A DNA stretch of 64,000 bases, from NCBI RefSeq assembly GCF_047663525.1, contig NC_092617.1:4034501-4098500 (forward strand). Direction: 5' to 3'. Shown here piece by piece: positions 33,923-45,720 of this stretch. The notes beneath the pieces were generated by a model. The model was not told where the DNA came from and searched no databases. It was given only the letters and a program-made list of their open reading frames with translations. This stretch comes from Anas platyrhynchos (Eukaryota; Chordata; Aves; Anseriformes; Anatidae). Each line of letters opens with the position of its first letter. Position 1 is the stretch's first letter. A program made the position numbers and the translations under genes.

Positions 33923-36900
33923 TGAGGTCCCAATGTTGAGGTCACAATTCTGAGGTCACTTTGCTGAGGTCCTATTTCTCAGGTCCTATTGCTGTAGTCA
34001 AAATGCTGAGGTCCTATTGCTGAGGTCCTATCGCTGAGGTTCTATTGCTGAGGTCACAATGCTGAGGTCCTATTACTGAGGTCCTATTGTAGAGGTTACA
34101 ATGCTGAGGTCACAATGCTGAGGTCACAAGGCTGAGGTCACAATGCTGAGGTCCTATTTCTGAGGTCACAATGCTGAGGTCACAATGCTGAGGTCCTATT
34201 GCTGACATCCTATTGCTGAGGTCCTATTGCTGAGGTCACAATGCTGAGGTCACAATGCTGAGGTCCAAATGCTGAGGTCCTATTGCTGAGGTCACAATGC
34301 TGAGGTCCTATTGGTGAGGTCCTATTGCTGAGGTCATATTGCTGAGGTCACAATGCTGAGGTCCTATTGCTGAGGTCACAAGGCTGAGGTCACAATGTTG
34401 AGGTCACGATGCTGAGGTCCTATTGCTGAGGTCCTGTTGCTGAGGTCACAATGCTGAGGTCCTAATGCTCAGGTCACAATGCTGAGGTAACAATGCTGAG
34501 GTCCTGTTGCTGAGGTCCTAATGCTGAGGTCACAATGCTGAGGTCCTACTGCTGAGGTCACAATGCTGAGGTCCTATTGCTGAGGTCCTAATGCTGAGGT
34601 CACAATGCTGAGGTCCTGTTGGTGAAGTCCTATTGCTGAGGTCACAATGCTGAGGTCACAATGCTGAGGTCCTCTTGCTGAGGTCACAATGCTGAGGGCC
34701 TACTGCTGAGGTCACAATTCTGAGGTCACAATGCTGAGGTCACAATGCTGAGGTCACAATTCTGAGGTCTTATTGCTGTGGTCACAATGCTGAGGTCACA
34801 ATACTGAGGTCACTATGCTGAGGTCCTATGGCTGAAGTCCTATTGCTGAGGTCACAATGCTGAGGTCCTATTGCTGTGGTCACATTGCTGAGGTCACAAT
34901 GCTGAGGTCAAAATGCTGAGGTCCTATTGCTGAGGTCACAATGCTGAGGTCACAATGCTGTGGTCCTATTGCTGAGGTCCTATTGCTGAGGTCACAATGC
35001 TGATGTCACAATGCTAAGGTCCTAATACTGAGGTCCGATTGTAGTGGTCACAATGCTGAGGTCACAATGCTGAGGTCCTCTTGCTCTTGTCATAATGCTG
35101 TGGTCCTGTTGCTGAGGTCGTATTGTTGAGGTCAGAAGGCTGAGGTCCTATTTCTGAGTTCCTATTGCTGAGGTCCTATTGATGAGGTCAGGTGGCTGAG
35201 GTCACAATGCTGAGGTCCTATTGCTGAGGTCCTATTGCTGAGGTCACAATGCTGAGGCCACAATGTTGAGGTCCTCTTGCTGAGGTCCTATTGCTGAGGT
35301 CCTATTGCTGAGGTCACAATGCTGAGGTCCTATTGCTGAGGTCCTATTGCTGAGGTCCTAATACTGAGGTCCGATTGTAGAAGTCACAATGCTGAGGTCA
35401 CAATGCTGAGGTCACAATTCTGAGGTCACAATGCTGAGGTCCTATTGCTGAGGTCACAAGGCTGAGGTCACAATGCTGAGGTCCTATTGCTGAGGTCCTA
35501 TTAATGAGGTCCTATTGCTGAGGTCTTATTGCTGATGTCCTATTGCTGAGGTCACAATGCTGAGGTCCTAATGATGAGGTCACAATGCTGAGATCACAAT
35601 GCTGAGGTCCTATTGCTGAGGTCACAATGCTGAGGTCCTATTTCTCAGTTCACAATGCTGAGGTCACAATGCTGAGGTCACATTGCTGAGGTCCTATTGT
35701 TGAGGTCCTATTGCTGAGGTCACAATGCTGAGGTCCTATTACTGAGGTCCTATTGCTGAGGTTACAATGCTGAGGTCACAATGCTGAGGTCCTATTGCTG
35801 AGGTCCTATTGCTGAGGTCCTTTGGCTGAGGTCACAATGCTGAGGTCACAATGCTGAGGTCCTAAAGCTGAGGTCACAATGCTGAGGTCCTATTGCTGAG
35901 GTCAGAATGATGAGGTCACAATCCTGAGGTTACAATGCTGAGGTCAGAATCCTGAGGTCCTATTGCTGAGGTCGTATTGCTGAGGTCACAAGGCTGAGGT
36001 CACAATGCTGAGGTCTCAATTCTCAGGTCACAATGCTGAGGTCCTATTGCTGAGGTCAGAATGCTGAGGTCACAATCCTGAGGTTACAATGCTGAGGTCA
36101 GAATGCTGAGGTCCTATTGCTGAGGTCACAATGCTGAGGTCACAATGATGAGGTCTCAATTCTCAGGTCACAATGCTGAGGTCCTATTGCTGACATCCTA
36201 TTGCTGAGGTCCTATTGCTGAGGTCACAATGCTGAGGTCAAAATGCTGAGGTCCTATTGCTGAGGTCCTATTGCTGATGTCCTTTTGCTGAGGTCCCAAT
36301 GCTGAGGTCACAATGCTGAGGTCACAATGCTGAGGTCACAATGTTGAGGTCCTATTGCTGAGGTCCTAATGCTGAGGTCACAATGCTGAGGTCCTACTGC
36401 TGAGGTCACAATACTGAGGTCACAATGCTGAGGTCACAATGCTGAGGTCACAATGCTGAGGTCCTATTACTGAGGTCCTATTGTAGAGGTTACAATGCTG
36501 AGGTCACAGTACTGAGGTCCTATTGCTGAGGTCCTATTGCTGAGGTCCTATTGCTGAGGTAAAAATGCTGAGGTCAGAATGCTGAGGTCCTATTGAAGAG
36601 GTCCTATTGCTAAGGTCGCAATGCTGAGGTCCTATTGCTGAGGTCCTATTGTAGAGGTCACAATACTGAGGTCCCAATATTGAGGTCACAATACTGAGGT
36701 CACATTGCTGAGGTCATATTGCTGAGGTCCTATTGCTGAGGTCCTATTGCTGAAGTCCTACTGCTGAGGTCCTATCGCTGAGGTCCTATTGCTGACGTCA
36801 AAATGCTGATGTCCTATTACTGAGGTCCTATTGTAGAGGTTACAATGCTGAGGTCACAATGCTGAGGTCAAAATGCTGAGGTCCTATTGCTGAGGTCTTA

Positions 36901-38495
36901 TTGCTGAGGTCACAATGCTGAGGTCACAATGCTGAGGTCCTATTGCTGAGGTCACAATGCTGAGGTAACAATGCTGAGTTCAGAATGCTGAGGTCCTATT
37001 CCTGAGGTCTCAATGCTGAGGTCACAATGCTGAGGTCACAATGATGAGGTCTCAGTTCTCAGGTCACAATACTGAGGTCCTATTCCTGAAGTCCTATTGA
37101 TGAGGTCACAATGTTGAGGTCCTACTTCTGATGTCACAATGCTGAGGTTTTATTACTGAGGTCCTATTGTAGAGGTCACAATACTGAGGTCCCAATGTTG
37201 AGGTCACAATGCTGAGGTCAAAATGCTGAGGTCCTATTGCTGAGGTCTTATTACTGAGGTCACAATGCTGAGGTCACAATGCTGAGGTCCTATTGCTGAG
37301 GTCACAATGCTGAGGTCACAATGCTGAGGTCGCAATTCTGAGGTCACAATGCTGAGGTCCTATTGCTGAGGTCACAATGCTGAGGTCACAATGCTGTGGT
37401 CCTATTGCTGACGTCCTATTGCTGAGGTCACAATGCTGAGGTCACAATGCTGAGGTCACAATGCTGAGGTCCTGTTGGTGAAGTCCTATTGCTGATGTCA
37501 CAATGCTGAGGTCACAATGCTGAGGTCCTGTTGGTGAAGTCCTATTGCTGAGGTCACAATGCTGAGGTCCTATTGCTGAGGTCGTATTGCTGAGGTCACA
37601 ATGCTGAGGTCACAATGCTGAGGTCACAGTGCTGATGTCCTTTTGATGAGGTCTAATTGCAGAGGTCCTATTCCCGAGGTCACAATGCTGAGGTCACATT
37701 GCTGAGGTCACAATTCTGAGGTCACAATGCTGAGGTCCTATTGTTGAGGTCACAATGCTAAAGTCAAAATGCTGAGGTCAAAATGTTGAGGTCCTAATAC
37801 TGAGTTCACAAAGCTGAGGTCACAATGCTGAGGTCACAATGCTGAGGTGCTATTGCTGAGGTCCCATTGCTGAGGTCCCATTACTGAGGTCACAATGCTG
37901 AGGTCACAATGCTGAGGTCCTATTGCTGAGGTCCTATTGCTGAGGTCCTATTGCTGAGTTCAGAATGCTGAGGCCACAATGTTGAGGTCCTATTGCTGAG
38001 GTCCTATTGCTGAGGTCCTATTGCTGAGGTCGTATGGCTGAGGTCACAAGGCTGAGGTAACAATGCTGAGGTCCTATTGCTGAGGTCCTATTGCTGAGGT
38101 CCTATTGCTGTGGTCAAAATGCTGAGGTCACAATGCTGAGGTCCTAATACTGAGGTCCTATTGTAGAAGTCACAATGCTGAGGTCACAATGCTGAGGTCA
38201 CAATGCTGAGATCACAATGCTGAGGTCCTATTGCTGAGGTCACAATGCTGAGGTCCTATTGAGGAGGTCCTATTGCTGAGGTCACAATGCAGAGGTCCTA
38301 TTGATGAGGTCACAATGCTGAGGTCCTATTGGTTAGGTCACAATGCTGAGGTCACAATGATGAAGTCCTATTGCTGAGGTCCTATTGCTGAGGTCAAAAT
38401 GCTGAGGTCACAATGCTGAAGTCACAATGGTGGGGTCCTTTTGCTGAGGTCACAATGCTGAGGTCACAATGAAGAGGTCACAATTCTGAGGTCAT
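33923..38495 (+). repeat. 14-bp minisatellite array II, two unit types
   Basis: About 4.6 kb, roughly 325 units. Two main forms alternate irregularly: CTGAGGTCACAATG and CTGAGGTCCTATTG, differing at three linked positions. Single-base variants are scattered throughout. The array is bounded left by the ERV1 3' LTR and right by a CR1 3' tail. No open frames of note. Confidence 0.97.
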
Positions 38496-40935
38496 AGAAT
38501 CATAGAATCATAGAATATCCTGAGTTGGAAGGGACCCTTAAGGATCATCAAGTCCAACTCTTGACACCGCACAGGTCTACCCAAATGTTCAGACCATGTG
38601 ACTAAGTGCACAGTCCAATCTCTTCTTAAATTCAGTCAGGCTCGGTGCAGTGACCACTTCCCTGGGGAGCCTGTTCCAGCGTGCAACCACTCTCTCTGTG
38701 AAGAACCCCCTCCTGATGTCAAGCCTAAATTTCCCCTGCCTCAGCTTAACCCCGTTCCCGCAGGTCCTGTCACTGGTGTTAATGGAGAAAAGGTCTCCTG
38801 CCTCTCGACACCCCATTATGAGGAAGTTGTAGACTGCAATGAGGTCTCCCCTCAGCCTCCTCTTCTCCAGGCTGAACAGGCCCAGTGCCCTCAGCCGTTC
38901 CTCATACGTCTTCCCCTCCAGGCCTTTCACCATCTTCGTAGCCCTCCTCTGGACACTCTCCAACAGTTTCATGTCCTTTTTATACTGTGGTGCCCAGAAC
39001 TGCACACAGTACTCGAGGTGGGGCCGCACCAGTGCAGAGTAGAGCGGGACAATCACCTCCCTCGATCTACTAGCGATGCTGTGCTTGATGCACCCCAGGA
39101 CACGGTTGGCCCTCCTGGCTGCCAGGGCACACTGCTGGCTCATATTCAACTTGCTGTCTACCACGACCCCCAGATCCCTCTCTTCTAGGCTGCTCTCCAG
39201 CGTCTCATCGCCCAGTCTGTCCGTGCAGCCAGGGTTTCCCCGTCCCAGGTGCAGGACCCGGCACTTGCTCTTATTGAACTTCATGCGGTTGGCGATCGCC
39301 CAGCTCTCCAACCTATCCAGATCCCTCTGCAAGGCCTTTCCACCCTCAACAGAGTCCACAACTCCTCCAAGTTTGGTGTCACCAGCAAACTTGCTCAAAA
39401 TACCTTCTATTCCTACATCCAGATCATTTATAAAAATAATGAAAAGGACCGGCCCTAAAATGGAGCCTTGAGGGACCCCACTGGTGACCGCCCGCCAGCC
39501 TGACGCAGCCCCATTCACCATAACCCTTAGGGCCCTGCCCGTTAGCCAATTGCTCACCCATCGTATGATGTTTTTATTTAGCTGTATGGTGGACATTTTG
39601 TCCAGTAGGATCCTATGGGATACCGTGTCAAAAGCCTTGCTGAAGTCCAAAAAAATCACATCAGCTGGTTTCCCTTGGTCCACCATACGGGTGATCTTCT
39701 CATAAAAGGAAATCAGGTTAGTTAGGCAGGACCTACCCTTCACAAACCCATACTGGCTGGGACCAATGACTGCTTTCTCCCCCAGGTGCGCCTCAATACG
39801 TTTGAGAACCATCTTCTCCATGATTTTACCAGGCACTGACGTGAGACTGACAGGCCTGGAATTGCTAGGGTCTTCTTTCTGACCCTTGAAAATTGGCACA
39901 ACATTTGCCAGTTTCCAGTCTACCGGGCCCTCTCCAGACTCCCAGGATTGTTGAAAAATAATTGAGAGATGTTCCACGATGACGTCCGCCAGCTCTTTCA
40001 GCACCCGGGGATGAATCCCATCCGGACCCATGGACTTGTAGGGATCCAGGTGGAGTAGCAAATCCCGCACACGTTCAGGGTCAGTTGGGAGTTTGTCATC
40101 CCCACCGTCCCGGTCCTCCAGCTCAGGGCACCCTGGGTCCCGAAGCCCATCATCGGCATTGAAGACAGAGGCAAAGAAGGCGTTAAGCGTCTCTGCTTTG
40201 CCTATGTCATTGTCTGTGAGAAGACCTTCCCTTTCAAGGAGCGGCCCTATGTATTCTTTAGTTCTCCTTTTTCCATTCACATATCTAAAAAAAAACTTTT
40301 TATTTTCTCTCACAGACACAGCCAGCTTCAACTCTAGGTGTGCTTTGGCCACACGAATTTTCTCCCTACAAACACGAACAGCATCCCTGTATTCTTTCCA
40401 TGACACCTGGCCCTCCTTCCAGTAGCGAAACACTCCCTGTTTCCGCCTAATCTCCATTAGAATGTTCCTGGTCAGCCACGCCGGCCTCCTGCCCCGCCTG
40501 CCTGACCTGCAATATTTAGGAATTGCCTGATCTTGTGCTTCTAGGAGGCATCGTTTAAAGAATGACCAGCACTGGTGGACATCGAGGCCTTCAAGAGCAG
40601 CTTCCCAGGGGACCTTGCTGACTAGTTCCCTGAGCAGCCTGAAGTCCGCTTTCCCCATATCTAGGGATGAGGTTTTGGTGGCACTTTTCCTTCTGTCACC
40701 GTAAATTTTGAACTCAACCACTTCATGGTCGCTATGACCGAGGCGGCCACCAATCACCACATCTCCCACCAGACCCTCTCTGTTTTCTAGCAACAGGTCT
40801 AGGAAGGCACCTTTCCTAGTTGGCTCCGTTAGCACCTGCACCAAGAAGTTATCATCTAGGTGCTTCATGAACCTCCTGGACTTGCTCGTGTTAGCAGTGT
40901 GGCACTCCCAGTTAATGTCTGTTAAGAATAATTTA
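38496..40935 (-). mobile_element. CR1 LINE with long open ORF2; RT active site lost
   Basis: The minus-strand frame 38589-41084 encodes 831 residues without a stop. The first ~50 come from the adjoining 11-bp repeat and the rest are CR1: endonuclease end ([13 protein letters not shown]), RT ([41 protein letters not shown]) and the C-terminal domain. The catalytic FADD reads FAGD (first Asp to Gly, codon 39381-39383), so the RT should be inactive. The 3' tail (three ATAGAATC-type repeats on +) is at 38496-38515. Sister of 17408-19832. Confidence 0.93.
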
Positions 40936-43148
40936 TAATGCAGATATGATGCTGAGATGGTGCTGTTATGATGCTGTAATGATGCTATGATGATGCTGTG
41001 ATGATGCTGTGATGACCCTGTGATGACGCTATGATGAAGCCGTGATGATGCTGTGATGACACTACGATTATGCTGTGATGACACTGTGATTATGCTGTGA
41101 TGACGCTGTGATGATGCTGTGATGACGCTATGATGACGCTGTTATGATGCTGTGATAATGCTGTGATAACGCTCTGATTGTGCTGTTAGGATGCTGTAAT
41201 GATGCTGTGATGACGCTATGATGATGTTGTTATGACGCTGCGATGACACTGCAAAGACACTGTGATGATGCTGTGATGATGCTATGATGATGCTGTGATG
41301 ACGCTGTGATGATGCTGTGATGATGCTATGATGATGCTGTGATGATGCTGTGATGATGCTCTTGTGACGCTGTGATGACGCTGTGATGACACTGATTATA
41401 CTGTGATGATGCTGTGATGAAGCTGTGATGACGCTGCGATTACACTGTGATGATGCTTTGATTACTCTGTGATGCCATTGTGATGACGCTGCTAAGACGC
41501 TCTGATGATGCTGTGATGATGCTCTTGTGACGCTGTGATGATGCTGTGATTACGCTGTGATGACACTTTGATGATGCTATGATGACGCTGTGATGACGCT
41601 GTGATGACACTGTTATGATGCTGCGATGACGCAGCAAGGAAGCCGCGATGAAATAATGATGACACAGTGATGACGCTGTGATGATGCTGCGATCATGCTG
41701 TGATGGCGCCATGATGATGCTATGATGATGCTGATATGATGCAGTGATGATGCTGTGATGATGCTGCGATGACGCTGTGATTACGCTGTTATGATGCTGT
41801 GATAATGCTGTGATGACTCTCTGATTGTGCTGTTAGGACGCTGTAATGATACTGTGATGACGCTATGATGATGCTATGATGACACTATGACGATGCTGTT
41901 ATGATGCTATGATTACACTGTGATGATGCTGTCATGACGCTGTTATGGTTCTGTATGACGCTGCGATGCCGCTGTGATGATGCTGTGATTATACTGTGAT
42001 GATGCTCTGATGATGTTCTTGTGACGCTGTGATGATGATGTGATGACGCTGTGATGACACTGTGATGATGATGTGATGATGCTGTGATGATGCTGTTATT
42101 ACTCTGTGATGACGTTGTAATGACGCTGTGCTGATTCTGTGCTTACGCTGTTATGATGCTCTGATGATGCTATGATGATGCTGTGATGGCGCTGTGATGA
42201 CACTATGATGACGTTATGATGATGCTGGTATTACGCTGCAATAATGCTGCAATTACTGCGATGACGCTGTGATGACGCTGTGATGATGCTGTGATTACGC
42301 TGTGATGATGCTCTGATGATGCTTTGATGACGCTGTGATGACGCTGTGATTATGCTTTGATGATGCTCTTACGACTCTGCAATGACGCTGTGATAATGCT
42401 GTGATTATTCTGTGTAGATGCTCTAATGACGCTGTGATGATGCTGTGATGCCGCTGTGATTCCGCTGTGATGACGCTGTTAAGATGCTGTTATGACACTG
42501 TGATGATGCTGTAATGACGCTATGATGATGTTGTGTTGACGCTGTGATGATTCTGTGATGACGCTGTGATAACATTGTGAGGACACTATGATTATGGTCT
42601 GATGATGCTATGATGACTCTCTGATGACACTGTGATGCCGCTGTAATGCCGCTGTGATGCCGCTGTCATGATGCTGTGATGACACTATGAAGATGCTGTG
42701 ATGATGCTGTTATGATGCTTTGATTACGCTGCGATGATGCTGTAATGATGCTCTTGTGACGGTGTTATGATGCTCTGATGACACTCATTATACTGTGATG
42801 ATGCTGTGATGATGCTGTGATGATGCTGTGATTACACTACGATGATGTTCTGATGACGCTGTGATGATTCTGTTATGATTCTGTGATGACACTTTGATGA
42901 CGCTGTGATGATGGTGTTTTTACACTGTGATGATGCTTTGATGATGCTGTTATGACACTGTGATGATCCTGTAATGACGTTGTGATGACGCTGTGATGAC
43001 GCTGTGATGGTGCTGCGATCAAGCTGTAATGACGCTGTGATGATGCTGTGATTACGCTGAGATGGTGCTGTTATGACGCTGTAATTTTGATATGATGATG
43101 CTATGATAATGCGGTGATGATGCTGTGATGACGCTATGATGATGCTGT
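40936..43148 (+). repeat. 11-bp minisatellite array I' (second array)
   Basis: Same 11-mer and same strand as array I, ~200 units. Its opening ATGCAGATATGATGCTGAGA matches array I near 14725. Further landmarks (GATGACCCTG at 41011, the GTTAGGATGCTG block at 41180, GTATTACGCTGCAATAATGC near 42227) occur in the same order, so the arrays are segmental copies. Confidence 0.96.
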
Positions 43149-43760
43149 TGTTATAAATGGCTCAGGATTCAAATTAGGATTAAATAAAAAAATAGGATTT
43201 ATTAGAAGAATATAAAGGAATAGAGGTAAGCAAACAGCGCTGGGTGCACCGGGAGTCTCCGCTCCACCAGGACGCACACCAGTTACATCAAGCAGCTGAT
43301 TTTTATGCACCTAGACTAATACATATTCATTACTACTTCTAAAAAAGTAGATTATTATAATTAGCTTCCGGGGTCCAGTCCCTCCTACTGGAGCATGCGC
43401 ATCAGTCTCCTCTGGGGGTCTCTAGGGGTCTTTCATGCTGAAGGCTCGTAGTCTTCCTCTCACCTTTGTACTCACTCGGCACCATTCCAAGTTTGTGGAA
43501 CACTCTCTACAGGTCTTGTCTCCCAACCATCCTTCAGCTTCTTTTTCCTTCCTCTTAATCTCTTGGCCCCCTGGCCAGATACCAAAGATCCACATAGTAT
43601 CCCATAACAGTCACTAGTTGTTATCAGTTGTTCTGAAACTCCCAGACATCAAACACAAACAGCTTTCTTATTTGATGCTTCACGAGTAATTAAAATATTC
43701 TTCCCCAGCTATTCACAGTCACATCTATAGCAGTGTTAAGTTAATCTCAAAGAAGACAGA
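43149..43760 (-). mobile_element. LTR of a second ERV family (right limit approximate)
   Basis: Starts TGTTATAAATGG on + and shares the segment with GGGAGTCTCCGCTCCACCA with the LTR at 45037. The minus strand carries AATAAA (43198-43203). The right end could not be fixed. No internal sequence is attached. Confidence 0.6.
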
Positions 43761-43968
43761 AAAAAGCTGTAACTGTTAGAACTAAAAGTCCGGAATAACA
43801 AAAGCAAACAGGTTCATAAATTTAAGGAGTGTTTTCTGAAGACTTGATAAATTGACTAGGATGAGGGGGAGACTGGGACACACTGCATCTGTGGTTCAAG
43901 AACTAAATTGCCAGTGCAGGGCCCAGAGGCAGACAGGATTCAAACAGAATTATTCTTTATGGACACGA

Positions 43969-44041
43969 ATTTATGGACACGAATTTATGGACACGAATTT
44001 TTGGACACGAATTTTTGGACACGAATTTTTGGACACGAATT
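43969..44041 (+). repeat. 14-bp tandem repeat (GGACACGAATTTWT)
   Basis: Six nearly perfect units, the first ending TTTAT, the later ones TTTTT. Not related in sequence to array II. Confidence 0.95.
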
Positions 44042-44394
44042 GGAATTCTTAAAATATTCCTCACAGTTATCTCCCTTTATGATGACATGGAGCACATTTT
44101 CAGCTCATTTGTGGCTGATGCCAAGCTAGGAGGAGTCCTTGAGCAACTTCACCTTGCGCAGAGCACAACACTATGTGGGCTGCTGCAGGGCAAGTTAACT
44201 CCATCCCTGTCAGACCCAGTACAAGCAAACACTCAGTTTTCATGCCGACTGTGAGATCCCCTCTGCCTACATATCCAGTAGGACCCTTACAGGAAGAAAA
44301 CCTGGCTATAGGTTGTCATGTTCCTTCTTGGAGGTAAGGAACTGGACAGGCTTGAGAGGTTGCTTGTGGGAACCTCATGAGACTCCCACCTGTT

Positions 44395-44725
44395 CTCATG
44401 AGACACCACCTGGAGTACTGCGTTCAGCTCTGGGGCTCCCAATACAAGAATGACTTGAAGCTATTAGAGTGAGTCCAATCAAGGACCACAAGGATGATCA
44501 AGGGGGTGGAGCACCTCTCCTATTAAAATAGGTAGAGGGAGTTGGTGTTGTTCAGCCTGGAGAAGGCTCTGAGGAGACCTTAGAGCATCCATCCAGTACT
44601 TAAAGTGGGCCAACAGAAAAGCTGGGGAGAGACTTTTTCTCAGGGTGTGCAGTGATAGGACAAGGGGAATGGTTTCAAACTTAAAGAAGGTAGATTTAGA
44701 GTGGATAGTCATATGAAATTCTTGA
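44395..44725 (+). mobile_element. Old CR1 fragment
   Basis: Decayed C-terminal coding sequence (HHLEYCVQLW-like, LFSLEKA-like) and beginning of the UTR. Its final segment recurs at 57673-57750. Confidence 0.75.
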
Positions 44726-45036
44726 TTTGGAAGTGCGGCACTGGCACTGGTGCTGTGGGTCCAGAGGACACCCAGAGGGAGTTTGGATCAGCCCATGCCC
44801 TTGTGTTTGAAGGAACAGCTGGTGAGAGTGGAGAGGCAGCAGTGAAATCATGGGAATATCGGAGTGAGAGCAAGGTGGGGAAGAGAAGTGGTTGTCTGCA
44901 GCCTTCAGAGAGGTGTGGAACAGCATAGAAAAGTCTGCAGAGGAGAAGGCAGAGGGCTTTGACAAGAATGGAAGGCTGCAGCAGCACTGACACCTTTGTC
45001 CCCTTGGCCATTGCTTATGAGGAGACATCTTATACT
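44726..45036 (+). repeat. Left part of low-copy unit copy B
   Basis: Matches 57750-58046 almost base for base. The match resumes at 45721 after the inserted LTR. Confidence 0.75.
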
Positions 45037-45720
45037 TGCAATAAATGACTGAGTCCCAAATAGGATTGCAATTAAAATTTACAATTTCTTAAAGGAATAG
45101 AGGCAAGGAAACAGCACTGGGTGCGCCAGGAGTCTCCGCTCCACCAAGACGCACACCTATTACATCAGGTGCCTGGTTTTTATGCTCCTAGGCTAATACA
45201 TATTCTACACCACTTTTTGGAAAAGGCAGCGTTATTATAATTAGTTTCCCGGCATCCGAACCATCCCACGGACGCATGCGTATCAGTCTCTGGTGGTCCC
45301 TCTGGGGGGTCGCTCGTACTGAAGGCTCATAGTCTTCCTTCCAGTCTTTGTCCTTCAATTGTTCTTCATCTTCCCCCCTTCTTCATATTTGGTCATCTCT
45401 TAGCCGGATCTCAGAGACCCGTGCAGTGCCACATGCCATAGTTAGCAGTTATTTTGAAACCCCTTTGTTCTCTTCTCCCAGATATCAGAGACTTGTCCCA
45501 TGCAAAAGTCAGCAGTTTTTGGAAACTCCTTTGTTCTCTTATCCCCTAGACCTGAGTCTCAAGGTTTACCCTTCAAATGCTCTATTAACACAAACTGCTA
45601 GACTCTGTTTCACTGAGACGTGTGGTTATCCAAGGGTATGTAAGCCAGAAGGTCACATTCATCATACCATGCAGCCCTATCATTGTTCCATATTGACACG
45701 AATCAGATGAACATATTTCA
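45037..45720 (-). mobile_element. Solo LTR, with target duplication and a paralogous empty site
   Basis: 684 bp bounded by TG and CA. The flanks are TATACT (45031-45036) and CATACT (45721-45726), a 6-bp target duplication with one change. The related unit at 58020-58070 reads straight through this point (GTGTTATACTCATGGC) without insertion. It shares its central block with the LTR at 43149. Confidence 0.75.

Noticed and set aside
33923-38495. CRISPR-like array
   Set aside because: Continuous 14-bp tandem repeat without unique spacers, in a bird genome.
43149-45720. A provirus bounded by the two LTRs at 43149 and 45037
   Set aside because: The DNA between them is an old CR1 and part of low-copy unit B, not retroviral; the second LTR has its own target duplication.
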